Notes: generated from the sequence alone by a model not told the origin. A stretch of 64,000 nt of DNA from Roseomonas xinghualingensis (GCF_025791835.1 NZ_JAOXLP010000020.1:1-64000); one strand, 5' to 3'; positions 1 through 9,646 are shown, counted from the stretch's first letter. A program made the numbers and translations.

Positions 1-65
<65 letters not shown>

Positions 66-89
66 AATCAGAAAACACACAACCAGAAC

Positions 90-120
90 GCCCCTCAGGC
101 CCAACAGCCGAGGGGCTTTC
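90..120 (+). terminator. Intrinsic terminator after the initiator tRNA
   Basis: A 7-bp perfect inverted repeat, GCCCCTC (90-96) and GAGGGGC (110-116), is followed by TTTC. It lies 25 bases after the tRNA CCA end and probably terminates the rRNA/tRNA operon entering from the left. Confidence 0.75.
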
Positions 121-470
121 CGCGTTCGGACCGCCCGTGGCTCCCGCTACTACTTCAACAGCACCGGCAGCAACGCATCAAGGCGTCGCGGCATGTACTT
201 TCTTTGACGCCATTAAATGCATTGCATTTAGCAACAATGCTGGTGTGAGCACAATTTGGCGAAGTTTGCTGTCTTTATCAGAGGAGCGCGCTGACTGAAC
301 GTCATGCCCAAAAGGCGACATCCGCCCTAACTTGTCTGAAGGGAACTGGTTCAGTTCCGATTTGGTGAGCATGACAGCGTAAAAGCAAGGTTTGGCCAGC
401 CGCCCTGCCTTGCCTCCTCGGCTGCGCGGCATAGAACTGGATGCCAAACCTTCCACGGAGCGGTACGTCC
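121..470. other. Non-coding interval with a locally AT-rich patch and palindrome
   Basis: No convincing gene is visible in these 350 bases. Bases 200-300 are clearly less GC-rich than the surroundings and contain a perfect 8-bp inverted repeat around one base, TAAATGCA-T-TGCATTTA, at 214-230. A frame on the minus strand (178-486) is open for 102 codons, but it has no recognisable domain and no good ribosome-binding site. Confidence 0.5.
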
Positions 471-935
471 ATGCCCAATCCTCCAACCGGCTTCCAGCAC
501 GGCATCACCCTTGATCAGGCGCAGCGGATCGCGACCGCTTCTCTCGAAGAGGGGCGGCGGCTTTCCCTCGCGCCTCTCACCGTGGTCGTTCTGGACGCGG
601 CCGGCCAGATGAAGACGATGCTGAAGGAGGATGGTTGCAGCCTGCTTCGCCCGGCGATCGCGCATGGCAAGGCCTTCGGCGCCATGGGCCTGGGTTTCGG
701 CGGACGTGAACTGGCACGACGCTCTCAGGGCATGCCCGGCTTCATGAATGCCTTCTCGGATCTCGCGAATGGTGCTGCCGTGCCGGTCCCGGGCGGCGTG
801 CTGATCCGGGATCAGGCGGGCGCCATCCTGGGTGCTGTGGGTATCTCCGGTGACCTCTCGGACAAGGACGAACTGGCTGCTGTCGCCGGCATCAAGGCTG
901 CCGGTCTGACGCCCGATACCGGGGATGACGCCTGA
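471..935 (+). CDS. Haem-degrading/GlcG-HbpS family protein (DUF336)
   Basis: A 154-residue protein of the GlcG/HbpS-like family (Pfam Haem_degrading). It shows the typical N-terminal helix (ITLDQAQRIATASLEEGRRL), the central strand LTVVVLDAAGQ, and the C-terminal PVPGGVLIRDQAGAILGAVGISG. Members bind haem or cobalamin-like ligands, or are accessory proteins in glycolate/propanediol loci; the ligand here is unknown. The ATG at 471 is chosen because GGAG ends 10 bases before it; an ATG at 441 lacks such a site. The stop overlaps the next start by one base (TGATG), so it is probably translationally coupled to the M20 peptidase. Confidence 0.85.
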   Translation: MPNPPTGFQHGITLDQAQRIATASLEEGRRLSLAPLTVVVLDAAGQMKTMLKEDGCSLLRPAIAHGKAFGAMGLGFGGRELARRSQGMPGFMNAFSDLANGAAVPVPGGVLIRDQAGAILGAVGISGDLSDKDELAAVAGIKAAGLTPDTGDDA

Positions 936-2323
936 TGAGTCGGATTTCCGACGTCCTGGACCGCATCGATGCCGCCGAGGAAGAGATCCGCGCCCGTTAT
1001 TTCGACTTCCTCCGCATCCCTAGCGTCAGCGCGCAGCCAAACCACAACGCGGATTGCCGCACCGCCGCCGCATGGCTGGTGAGGGAATTGCAGGCCATCG
1101 GCTTCACCGCCGAGATACGCGAGACCAAGGGTCACCCGGCGGTGGTCGCGCATCATCCCGGCCCGGGCGGTGATGCGCGTCCGCTTCTCTATTACGGGCA
1201 TTATGACGTGCAGCCGGCCGAGCCCTTCGAACTCTGGACCTCGCCGCCCTTCGAGCCGACCCTTGCCCAGGGCAAGAACGGCCCCGTCACCGTCGCCCGT
1301 GGTGCTGTGGACGACAAGGGCCAGGTGATGACCTGGCTTGCCGCCATGCGTGCCTGGCACGAGGTAGCCGGCGGCCCGCCCGCGCCCGTGCGCGTGCTGG
1401 TCGAGGGCGAGGAGGAGATCGGCAGCCCTAGCCTCGACGCCTTCCTCGAGGAGCATGCGGCGGAGCTGCGGGATGCGCGCGCGGTGATCGTCAGCGACAC
1501 CAATATGTGGGACCCGAAGACTCCCGCGATCTCGGCCCGGCTGCGCGGCATGGCCTATGCGCAGATCGATCTCTACGCCGCCTCTCGCGACCTCCATTCC
1601 GGCCTCTATGGCGGCATGGCGCTGAATCCGATCAACCTGCTCTGCAAGATCCTGTCAGATCTGACGGACTCCGAGGGACGCATCCAACTTCCGGGCTTCT
1701 ATGACCAGGTGCCGGATGTGGGCGGAAACCTCATGACCGCCTGGGATGCGCTGGGCTTCGACGAGAAGCGCTTTCTCGGTGATATCGGCCTTTCCGTTCC
1801 AGCGGGCGAGAAGGGGCGCAAGCCGCTGGAGCGCCAGTGGGCGCGTCCCACTTGCGATGTGAACGGCATCTGGGGCGGATACACCGGCCCAGGCTCCAAA
1901 ACCGTCATCGCGGCCGAGGCCCATGCCAAGGTATCCTTCCGCCTGGTGGGCGATCAGGACCCGAATGCGGTGCTCGATGCACTGGAAGCCTTCGTGAAGG
2001 AGCGCCTTCCCGCCGATGCCCGCGCTGAGGTCCAACGCTTCGGCGCTGCGCCTCCGGTGGTCGTGGCTGAGGACAGCGTAGAGGTCCTCGCCGCGCGGCG
2101 TGCGCTCGCGGCCGAATACGGGAAGGAGGCGGTGCTGATCGGCTCCGGTGGCTCCATCCCGGTAGTGGAGAGCTTCCGCCGCATCCTCGGCCTGGACAGC
2201 GTCCTGATGGGCTTTGGCCTGGACGACGATCAGGTGCACAGCCCCAACGAGAAGTTCGACTGGGCCAATCTCATGCACGGCGCTCGTAGCCATGCGCGGC
2301 TGCTGGCCGAGTTAGCAGGCTGA
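935..2323 (+). CDS. M20 family dipeptidase/metallopeptidase
   Basis: A 462-residue zinc peptidase of the M20 family (ArgE/DapE/CPG2-like, dipeptidase subgroup). Visible motifs are the HxD metal site in YYGHYDVQPAEP (His about residue 89), GAVDDKGQ near residue 121, the catalytic-base segment VEGEEEIGSPS near residue 155, and a C-terminal VHSPNE with the last metal histidine. A dimerisation lid follows residue about 200. The length fits cytosolic dipeptidases that cleave short peptides. It is coupled by one base to the DUF336 gene. No signal peptide is seen, so it probably acts on peptides already imported. Confidence 0.92.
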   Translation: MSRISDVLDRIDAAEEEIRARYFDFLRIPSVSAQPNHNADCRTAAAWLVRELQAIGFTAEIRETKGHPAVVAHHPGPGGDARPLLYYGHYDVQPAEPFELWTSPPFEPTLAQGKNGPVTVARGAVDDKGQVMTWLAAMRAWHEVAGGPPAPVRVLVEGEEEIGSPSLDAFLEEHAAELRDARAVIVSDTNMWDPKTPAISARLRGMAYAQIDLYAASRDLHSGLYGGMALNPINLLCKILSDLTDSEGRIQLPGFYDQVPDVGGNLMTAWDALGFDEKRFLGDIGLSVPAGEKGRKPLERQWARPTCDVNGIWGGYTGPGSKTVIAAEAHAKVSFRLVGDQDPNAVLDALEAFVKERLPADARAEVQRFGAAPPVVVAEDSVEVLAARRALAAEYGKEAVLIGSGGSIPVVESFRRILGLDSVLMGFGLDDDQVHSPNEKFDWANLMHGARSHARLLAELAG

Positions 2324-2331
2324 ACGGAAAC

Positions 2332-2362
2332 GGCCCCGCACCCTTCCGGGCGCGGGGCCTTC
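2332..2362 (+). terminator. Hairpin terminator between convergent genes
   Basis: GGCCCCGC (2332-2339) and GCGGGGCC (2352-2359) form an 8-bp stem followed by TTCC. It sits nine bases after the M20 peptidase stop, between two convergent genes, and could serve both. The T-tract is short. Confidence 0.6.
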
Positions 2363-2378
2363 CAGGAAACCTATCGGA

Positions 2379-2567
2379 TCAGCGCTTGGCGCCGATATCG
2401 GCCTTCAGCTCGGCGATCCGGCTCTTGATGCTCTCCCGCAGGCTGGGGGAGGTGTGGGACTTCATCCCCGCCAGGGTCTGCTCCAACTCGGCCAGCAGCC
2501 GGCGCTTCTCCTCCAGGCTGCGCCGGATCGGCTTGTTGTCGCTGAACTGACCCTCGAAGGCGCGCAT
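2379..2567 (-). CDS. Small charged coiled-coil protein, function unknown
   Basis: A 62-residue, highly charged protein, helix-prone through most of its length (RRSLEEKRRLLAELEQTLAG; SLRESIKSRIAELKADIGA), with no membrane segment or cysteine. I do not recognise the family. A strong ribosome-binding site, AGGAGGGAGGAG on the minus strand, lies directly upstream of the ATG at 2567, which is the main reason to accept it as real. It lies downstream of tamB on the same strand but is separated by 185 bases, and it is convergent with the M20 peptidase. Confidence 0.7.
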   Translation of the reverse strand: MRAFEGQFSDNKPIRRSLEEKRRLLAELEQTLAGMKSHTSPSLRESIKSRIAELKADIGAKR

Positions 2568-2752
2568 TGCCGCTCCTCCCTCCTGTGCTGCTCGAAACCC
2601 GATCCGGACCGGCCACTCGGAACAGCCGAGAACCCACCCTCCGGCCGCACCAAGGCGCCGCGGGCCGCCCGATCAGGACCTTCCCATTCTACCCGGTCCG
2701 GGGCGGCGGCGGAATACCCGCCCCAAGGCGGCTCTCCTGCGAAAGGGCCGGC

Positions 2753-5700
2753 TCAATACTCGAATTCGTAGGTGATCCCGGCCCCCTGGCTGTCTGCGCT
2801 GGCGCCACTCTCCAGCTTCAACTCTGGCGTCAACTCGACCTCCACGCCCACTCGGGGCGTTCCGGTGGTCGTTCCCGGCTCCACGTTCAGATAGATGCCT
2901 TGGCCAAGATAGCCCCCGGCCTCGATCCCAGGCGTGCCATCAGCCCCGGTGCCAACGCCCAACCGGTCCAGGCCGAGGGTGCGACTGACCTTGCCGAAGA
3001 AGCCCGTAACTGGATCCTCCTGCCCGTCGGAAACCGCGCCCGCCAGCACCCGCGCCAGCTGTGCGATCTGGAAGGGGGAAAGCTTGTCGGCCGAGCGGTT
3101 GAAGATCAACCGCGCGAGCACCTCGTCCTGCGGCAGTTCGGGGGAAGAGGTGAATTCGATCTTCGGGGCACGCGGCGTCCCGGAAACGTTCACATTGATC
3201 GTCGTGCCAGCCGCGCGGCTGGTGGCCAGCAGGTCGATCTCCGGCGACGCGATCTCTCCCTGGAAGAGGAGCGCTCCTCGCAGGAAGGTCAGTTGCCGGT
3301 CGAGCACGGTGAGCGTACCACGCCGCAGCCGCAACTCGCCCTGTGCGACGGGAGCAGAGACGGTGCCAGTAATCCGCACGTCGCCGCCCAGCTCCACATC
3401 CAAGCCCCGTCCGCGGAGATAGACTTGGTTTGGCGCGCGGAAGGTGATGTCCAGCTCCATGGGTGCCGCTGCGGCTGGCGGTGATGTCGCTGCGGCTTGG
3501 CGGGCGGCAGTCTGGCGGGAGGCCGCGGTACCACGGGGCGGGGGAGGAGCGCCGCGCCCCACCTCGCGCACCGGGCCGATCTCTGCAACGCCACCCGGCA
3601 GCCCCTCCGGTACGCCGATGGTCATGCTGCGGGTGGTGATCGAGCCCGCAAGCCGCATCCCCGTGCTGATGGAGCCGGAGAGGCGCATATCCGTGTTGAA
3701 GGCGCCGCGCAGCAGATCGCTGTTGACCGGTTGGAGGTCCTGGCCGGTGACGGTCAGATCGATCGGCTGGCCTTCTGCGAAGGGCCGCACCTCGCCGCGT
3801 GCCCGCAGCGTGCCTGGTCCGGCACGGGCCGTGATGCTCTCCACCACGATGCGGTCCATGTCGCCACGGATGGTGCCCTGGATATCCCGCAGAGCAAGCC
3901 CGTATTCTAGGTTTCGGAAGACGCCGCCCGAGAGACGCGCCGTGCCGGAGATCTGCGGATCAGCCACTGTCCCGCCCGCGCGGGCATCGATCGCCACCGT
4001 ACCCGCCACGCGGTTGGCGCCACCCAGCAGAAAGGGGCCGGCGAGCACGCCGACATCCGTGGTGCCGCGCAGAGTGGCGCTGACCGGGCCCGAGAAGTCG
4101 CTCGGCACCTGGCCCTCAAGGGTCAGGCGCAGGGCGGAACCCACGCGGAACTCAGCGCGGGTCTCCACCTTGTCCCCGCGCATCCTTGCCGTGGCCTGCA
4201 GCGTACCTTCCGGCAGCCCGCGCGCCCAGGGGGCGCCAGCGCGCAGGCCGCTGCCGCGCAACTGGCCGTCGATCCCGGGGCTGCTCACGGGGCCGGAAAG
4301 CCGCACCTCGCCCGAAAGCACGCCGGAGAGCGACGGGTCAGAGACGAAGAGGTTTGCAATGGAAAGCGGCAGGCTCGCCAGCGTCGCGCGGAAGTCCGCC
4401 GTTTCCGGCCCCCAGCGCCCGGCGAGCCGCAGCGTGCCGCCCGGTCGTCCCTGAAGGGAGATACCAGGGGTAGAGATAGCGCCATCCGGTGCCAGCGACA
4501 CCGTTGCCGGAGAGGCGAGGCGGATACCGAGGCCCTGCCGCTGCACATCCAGCGCGGTCAGCGCGATCCGCTTCTCCGGCTGATCGAGCGCAAGACGCGC
4601 CCGCAGGGTCGCGCGCGCTTCCATGGCCTGCAGGTCGCCCCTAACGTCCAGCGCGGCATCGGTGCCCTTGGCCTCCACGGTGCCGTTCACCTGGGTGCCG
4701 CCGGCACGGAGGTTGCTGGCGCGAAGACTGGCGTCGATGCCCTGGCGCCGGGCCCCTTCCTCGCCCTGTGGCGCGAGCTTGGCCGAAAGCCGCACCCCGC
4801 CGCCCAGAGGCATGCCAGCCACCGGGGAGAGCGGCGCCAGGTTCTCCGCTTCCAGCAGCAACTCCGCCTCGCCCAGCATCCTGGCCAAGTCCACATCGCC
4901 ACGGCCTTCCAGCCGGGCGGGACCCAGGGCTGCGCGCAGCGTCTCGATCCGCAGCCGGTCGCCATCCTGGGCCGCCCGGGCCTCGGCGGTGAGGGGAAGG
5001 CCCTGCAGCCGGGCCGTCAGGTTCAGGTCGCCCGCCAGCACGGTCGCGTGGGGAAGGGAGGCACGAAGCCGCAGCGCTTCGAAGGAACGACCATAGGCCT
5101 TGAGGGCGGGTGAGTCGGCGGTCAGTTCCACCGCAGGATCGGCGGCCGGGCCGGTTATCCGCGCCGCCGCGTCCAGCCGTCCCTGGACGGGCACATTCTG
5201 GATGTCCTGGGCGTTGAGCGCGGCATTCAGCGTGAGGTCCAGCACATCACCATAGGAACCCTCGGCGCGCAGCGTCACCGCCTGCCCCTGGACCACAAGT
5301 TCATGCACGCGCTGCTGGTTAGCGCGCAGCAGGATGGTGGGGGAGGAGCCAAGCAGCCCCGGCGCCGGCTCCGGCAGGCGGGGATCGGCGACGGTAGCCT
5401 CCACACGCAACTCCGGGGCCGCGTTCGTGCCGGTGACCGTGCCCTTCGCCGTGATGGCTCGCCAGCCGGCCACCTCCGGCACCAGTCCGCCCAGTTCGGC
5501 CGCGTCCTTCACGCTGGCATCGAAGGAGAGGTCCAGCGTCGGGCCAACCAGGCCGCGCGCCTCCACGGTGGCGGGAGCGGTTTCGACCCGGAGTTGCTCC
5601 ACCCGCGTGGCGCCGCCCTCGGCCGGGACCGCACGGGCAGCAAAGCGCAGATCGGCTACCGGGGCGGGCAGGAACCCGCCCAGTGCGGCATTGCCGGACG

Positions 5701-6520
5701 CCTCCAGCCCCACCCCACCGCCTTCGGGCAGGCTGACTGTGCCGCGCCCGTCCAGCTTCGCCGTTTCACCCATATCGGCAGTGATGGTGAAGGGGGCGCC
5801 GCTCGCCGGACCGTCGAGCGCGATGCGGAACTGCGTCGATTGCTCCGCCTTGCCGAGTAGGGAGGCAATGAGGCCGCCACGCGGCTCGTCATAGGACAGG
5901 TCGATCTTCACGCGCTCGCCAGGAGCAAGAGCCAGATCGAGATCTAGTGCGCCAGGCGCATCCAGGCGCCTACCCTTGGCGTCGATGAAAGCACCATCCG
6001 CCCCGAGCCGCCCTCCGGCCTCCAGGGAGAGCACGGCTGGAACGCCGGCCACCGCCTCGCCCAGCTCGATGTGGGGCATGGCCAATTGTTCCAGCGTTAC
6101 CTCGATGGGAAGCTGGGGCAGCTGCGGCAGCAATGGCCCCGGCTCGGCGGCGGGCTCGGGCGGCGCGGCCGGGTCGGGCACGGGCGCACGGCTGAAGACC
6201 ACCTTTCCAGCCGAGAGATTGGCGATCCGGAGCTCCCGCGAGGCGAGGCGCATCAGGTCGATGTCGAGGGCGATGTCCTCGACGACCAGATAGGGCCCCT
6301 GGCTGTCGGACATCACCACGCGCCCGATGCGGGGCGTGGCAGGCAGGCCGCCATGCAGGTTTTCGATTTCCAGCCCGGGGACGAAGCTCATCGCAAGCTT
6401 CGCGAGTGCCTCCTGGCCAGGGCGGATATTCAAGGCCGCCCAGCCCGCCAGTAGCAGGAGGATCGGCAGCAGCACCACGATCCCAAGGATCGAGAGGAGA
6501 ACGCGACGTACCCAGCGCAT
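2753..6520 (-). CDS. tamB: Translocation and assembly module protein TamB
   Basis: A 1255-residue AsmA/TamB-type protein. Residues about 8-30 form an N-terminal membrane anchor (LLSILGIVVLLPILLLLAGW). The body is a long run of short beta-strand repeats rich in G, A, L and R, and the C-terminal roughly 350 residues are the DUF490/TamB domain ending in the aromatic ITYEFEY. TamB spans the periplasm and works with TamA in outer-membrane protein insertion and/or phospholipid transport to the outer membrane. Its start overlaps the tamA stop by one base (TGATG), giving the usual tamA-tamB order. A Pro/Ala/Arg-rich stretch around 3440-3560 interrupts the repeat body and is probably disordered. Confidence 0.95.
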   Translation of the reverse strand: MRWVRRVLLSILGIVVLLPILLLLAGWAALNIRPGQEALAKLAMSFVPGLEIENLHGGLPATPRIGRVVMSDSQGPYLVVEDIALDIDLMRLASRELRIANLSAGKVVFSRAPVPDPAAPPEPAAEPGPLLPQLPQLPIEVTLEQLAMPHIELGEAVAGVPAVLSLEAGGRLGADGAFIDAKGRRLDAPGALDLDLALAPGERVKIDLSYDEPRGGLIASLLGKAEQSTQFRIALDGPASGAPFTITADMGETAKLDGRGTVSLPEGGGVGLEASGNAALGGFLPAPVADLRFAARAVPAEGGATRVEQLRVETAPATVEARGLVGPTLDLSFDASVKDAAELGGLVPEVAGWRAITAKGTVTGTNAAPELRVEATVADPRLPEPAPGLLGSSPTILLRANQQRVHELVVQGQAVTLRAEGSYGDVLDLTLNAALNAQDIQNVPVQGRLDAAARITGPAADPAVELTADSPALKAYGRSFEALRLRASLPHATVLAGDLNLTARLQGLPLTAEARAAQDGDRLRIETLRAALGPARLEGRGDVDLARMLGEAELLLEAENLAPLSPVAGMPLGGGVRLSAKLAPQGEEGARRQGIDASLRASNLRAGGTQVNGTVEAKGTDAALDVRGDLQAMEARATLRARLALDQPEKRIALTALDVQRQGLGIRLASPATVSLAPDGAISTPGISLQGRPGGTLRLAGRWGPETADFRATLASLPLSIANLFVSDPSLSGVLSGEVRLSGPVSSPGIDGQLRGSGLRAGAPWARGLPEGTLQATARMRGDKVETRAEFRVGSALRLTLEGQVPSDFSGPVSATLRGTTDVGVLAGPFLLGGANRVAGTVAIDARAGGTVADPQISGTARLSGGVFRNLEYGLALRDIQGTIRGDMDRIVVESITARAGPGTLRARGEVRPFAEGQPIDLTVTGQDLQPVNSDLLRGAFNTDMRLSGSISTGMRLAGSITTRSMTIGVPEGLPGGVAEIGPVREVGRGAPPPPRGTAASRQTAARQAAATSPPAAAAPMELDITFRAPNQVYLRGRGLDVELGGDVRITGTVSAPVAQGELRLRRGTLTVLDRQLTFLRGALLFQGEIASPEIDLLATSRAAGTTINVNVSGTPRAPKIEFTSSPELPQDEVLARLIFNRSADKLSPFQIAQLARVLAGAVSDGQEDPVTGFFGKVSRTLGLDRLGVGTGADGTPGIEAGGYLGQGIYLNVEPGTTTGTPRVGVEVELTPELKLESGASADSQGAGITYEFEY

Positions 6521-8454
6521 CAGAAGGCCTGACCAATACCGACATAGAGGCCGTAGCCCGCATCGCCCGGAATCTTGGACAGCGGAAATGCCACATCGGC
6601 GCGGATCGGCCCGATCGCCGTGGCATAGCGGAAGCCTACACCCACCCCGACGCGGATGTCGCCGAACCCGGAAAGGGGATCCACACCTACGCTTCCCGCA
6701 TCGGCGAAGACCGCGATCCCGTAAGGGCCGGAAATGCGCTGGCGCAGCTCGATGCTCCCTTCCAGCAGCGACAGCCCGCCACGGGGGGTGCCGTCGCGCC
6801 GGCGAGGGCCGATGCTCTGAAAGTCGTAGCCGCGCACGGAGCCGCCGCCGCCGGCATAGAAGCGCAGATGCGGCGGGATCTCATTGGCCTGGGCGCCCGC
6901 CAGCGTGCCGAAGCCGGCGCGCAGCGCCAGGACGCTGCCTTTGTTACCGGTCAGGTCGAAATAGGTGCTGGCGACGCCGCGCACCCGCACGAAGACGGCA
7001 TCGGAGTCCGCCAGCGACAAGGTCGGTGCGGCGACCAGGCTCGCACGATAGCCGCGGGAGGGATCGAGAACGCTGTCCGTGTTGTCATAGCGCGCCCCCA
7101 GGGGCAGGGAGAGAAGGCTGTAGGTCAGATCCTGGTCCACTTCAGAGGTCTCGCCGAACTCGGCGGCGATGCCGGCGGAGAGCGTCAGGCGCGGGTTGAT
7201 CTTCCGCTCAAGCGAGAAGCTGCCGAGGATGGCGTCACGGTCATAGGCGAGGAGGCGCTCACGGACCACGGCCAGCTCAGTCACGGCGGTGGCGTTCAGC
7301 CCGGCGAACCAGGGCTGGCGGAGATTGGTCGAGAGCCGGTAGCCGGTTCCGCTGATGCCGCGCTGGGTGGTGCGTGAGATCTCGCCCTCGATCCGCAGTC
7401 GCTCCGCCGCGCCGAAGATGTTCCGGTGCTCCCAATAGGCGCGGAGCGTCGGGCCGAAGCGCGTCTCATAGCCAGCGGTGACGCCGATGGCGCGGAAGGG
7501 GCGCTCGGCTACCAGGAAGGTCACGGGCAGGCGGCCATCCGGATCCAGCCGCTCGCCGATGCGGGCGCGGACGGTGCCGAAGACGCCCAGCGCCAGGATA
7601 TCCCGCCGGACCCGGTCCAGCTCATCTGGATCATAGGGCTCGCCGGCCAGAACGCCCGAGGCAAGGCGCAACAGCTCGGGATCGACATTCTCCGATCCCT
7701 CCACCGCGGGCTGGGCGAAGCGGGCATAGGGACCAGGCTCCACGAGGTAGACCACCTCCATGGTCTTCGTGTCGTGGTCCACGGTGATCTCGCGGCGCGG
7801 TACGCTGGCGAAGGGATGGCCGGCATCGCGAAACCGCGTCAGCACCGTCTCCTGGGCATTGTTCACCGCCTCGGCGCGGGCCGGGTCGCCGGGACTCAGC
7901 CCTGCGACCTCTCCGGCCTCGCCGATATCGGTGCCTGGTACGGCCGGGCGCAGCGTGGCGGTGGAAATGCGGTACTGAGGGCCGGGCTCGGCTGTCACCA
8001 CCACCTGGACCGGCTCCGGCCCCATGGCTGCGAGGCGTGGCGCCAGATCCGCCGCATCGGGCGGCTGCCCGGCCAGGGTTACCCTCGTGGTGCCGCCGTA
8101 ATAACCCTCGGAGCGCAGGGCGGTGCGGAAGTTGCCGAGATCCTGCAGCGCGCGTGCCACCAGGCCTTCGGCACTGGTTGGCACGCTCTCGCGCAGCCGC
8201 CGCATGACGGAAACACCCTCCAGGGCCGTATCGAGATCCGCATTGCCGCTGGGGGTGAAGGTGATCTCATAGCTGCGGACCGGTCCCTCGGCATCATCGG
8301 GCTGCGGCGCGGCGGGCGGGCGAGGCGCCTCGGATGCGGAGTCGGCGGGCGGCTGGGCGGGATTCTGGGCAACACTCTGAGACTGGGCCTGGAGCGAGGC
8401 CAGACCGATCAAGAGGAGGGAACGGAATGAGAGTCCGGGGTAGAGAGAAGGCAA
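6520..8454 (-). CDS. tamA: Outer-membrane assembly protein TamA (Omp85 family)
   Basis: A 644-residue Omp85 protein. A signal peptide (about residues 8-30, LSFRSLLLIGLASLQAQSQS) is followed by a Pro/Ala-rich spacer, POTRA domains (about 60-330) and a C-terminal BamA-type barrel with the conserved GGGGSVRGYDFQSIGPR and a terminal aromatic (GIGQAF). It forms the outer-membrane half of the TamAB complex. The only start that retains the basic part of the signal peptide is TTG at 8454; GGAG lies 12 bases upstream. This start overlaps the 5' end of the divergent amidohydrolase gene. Confidence 0.93.
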   Translation of the reverse strand: MPSLYPGLSFRSLLLIGLASLQAQSQSVAQNPAQPPADSASEAPRPPAAPQPDDAEGPVRSYEITFTPSGNADLDTALEGVSVMRRLRESVPTSAEGLVARALQDLGNFRTALRSEGYYGGTTRVTLAGQPPDAADLAPRLAAMGPEPVQVVVTAEPGPQYRISTATLRPAVPGTDIGEAGEVAGLSPGDPARAEAVNNAQETVLTRFRDAGHPFASVPRREITVDHDTKTMEVVYLVEPGPYARFAQPAVEGSENVDPELLRLASGVLAGEPYDPDELDRVRRDILALGVFGTVRARIGERLDPDGRLPVTFLVAERPFRAIGVTAGYETRFGPTLRAYWEHRNIFGAAERLRIEGEISRTTQRGISGTGYRLSTNLRQPWFAGLNATAVTELAVVRERLLAYDRDAILGSFSLERKINPRLTLSAGIAAEFGETSEVDQDLTYSLLSLPLGARYDNTDSVLDPSRGYRASLVAAPTLSLADSDAVFVRVRGVASTYFDLTGNKGSVLALRAGFGTLAGAQANEIPPHLRFYAGGGGSVRGYDFQSIGPRRRDGTPRGGLSLLEGSIELRQRISGPYGIAVFADAGSVGVDPLSGFGDIRVGVGVGFRYATAIGPIRADVAFPLSKIPGDAGYGLYVGIGQAF

Positions 8455-9629
8455 TGGAAGGGCTAACTCCTCGCATTATGAAGCAAGATCTCGCCGAGAC
8501 TCTCACGCGCTGGCGCCGCCACCTCCACGCGAACCCGGACGTCACCAAGGATGAAGGGCCCACGGCCGCGTTCGTCTCTGAACGTTTGCGTGAACTGGGT
8601 GTCACCGAGATTGAAACCGGCATCGGCGGGCATGGCGTGGTCGCAACGATCCGGCGGGGCGGCGGCAACCGGAGCGTCGGGCTGCGCGCCGATATGGACG
8701 CCCTGCCGATCGAGGAGGCGAGCACCGATCTCCCCTATCGCAGCACCAAGCCGGGGGTGATGCATGCCTGCGGCCATGACGGCCACACCACCGCCCTGCT
8801 GGGCGCGGCGGCGCTGCTGCTCCAGGACGAAAGCTGGTCCGGCACCGTGCGGCTGGTGTTCCAGCCGGCGGAGGAAGGCGGCGGCGGCGCGCGCGCCATG
8901 ATCGAGGACGGGCTGTTCCACCGCTTCCCGATGGACCGCATCTTCGGCTGGCACAACTGGCCCGGTCTGCCCGTCGGAACCATCGCCGTGCATGATGGTC
9001 CCGTCATGGCCGCCGGCCGGCGCTTCCAGATCATCATCGAGGGCCATGCCGGCCATGCTGCGCTGCCCCATCTGACGCATGATCCGATCCTGGCGGCGGG
9101 GCACGCCATCACGGCCTGCCAGTCCATCGTCGCCCGCAACCTCGATCCGCTGGATTCCGCCGTGGTGAGCCTCACCACCATCCAGGGCGGCGAGGCCTGG
9201 AACCAGATCGCCTCCAAGGTGGTGATCCGTGGCTCGATGCGCTTCCTGCACGCCTCTACCGGCCAGCTGATCGTCGATGGGCTGAACCGCATCGCGCGCG
9301 GCCTGTCCGAGACCTTCAAGGTGAATGCGACGGCCGAGGTGCTGTCCGGCGTGGACCCCACCACCAACCATCCCGCCGAGCGCGACCTGGCCGCCGATGC
9401 CGCCGCCGCCGTGGCGCCGCTCCGCCGCGACCTGCCCGCCGCCATGACCGGCGAGGACTTCTCGGAGTTCCTGAAGCAGGTTCCGGGCGCCTTCGTCTGG
9501 ATCGGCAATGGCCCGACCGATGGAGGGCGCGAGCTGCACAATCCGAACTATGATTTTGACGATCGGGTGCTGCCCACCGCCAGCGGCTTCCTGGCGGAAA
9601 CCGCCAAGCGTGCCCTCGCGGGCGCCTGA
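8427..9629 (+). CDS. M20D family amidohydrolase
   Basis: About 400 residues; an M20D carboxypeptidase/aminoacylase-type amidohydrolase (hippurate hydrolase/HipO, IAA-amino-acid hydrolase-like). Metal-site motifs are visible: GLRADMDALPIEE, MHACGHDGHTTALLGAA, QPAEEGGGGARAMIEDG, and a C-terminal AMTGEDFSEF. It hydrolyses N-acyl amino acids or small amides; the substrate is not predictable. The ATG at 8427 has the best ribosome-binding site (GAGGAGGG, spacing 6). ATGs at 8454 and 8478 are alternatives closer to the usual family N-terminus. With the 8427 start it overlaps divergent tamA by 28 bases. Confidence 0.9.
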   Translation: MRVRGREKAMEGLTPRIMKQDLAETLTRWRRHLHANPDVTKDEGPTAAFVSERLRELGVTEIETGIGGHGVVATIRRGGGNRSVGLRADMDALPIEEASTDLPYRSTKPGVMHACGHDGHTTALLGAAALLLQDESWSGTVRLVFQPAEEGGGGARAMIEDGLFHRFPMDRIFGWHNWPGLPVGTIAVHDGPVMAAGRRFQIIIEGHAGHAALPHLTHDPILAAGHAITACQSIVARNLDPLDSAVVSLTTIQGGEAWNQIASKVVIRGSMRFLHASTGQLIVDGLNRIARGLSETFKVNATAEVLSGVDPTTNHPAERDLAADAAAAVAPLRRDLPAAMTGEDFSEFLKQVPGAFVWIGNGPTDGGRELHNPNYDFDDRVLPTASGFLAETAKRALAGA

Positions 9630-9646
9630 AGAAGAGGAGCCCAGCC

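Noticed and set aside
178..486. Open frame of 102 codons on the minus strand in the gap after the tRNA
   Set aside because: No recognisable domain, no good ribosome-binding site, and it overlaps the start of the DUF336 gene. Kept only as a non-coding interval.
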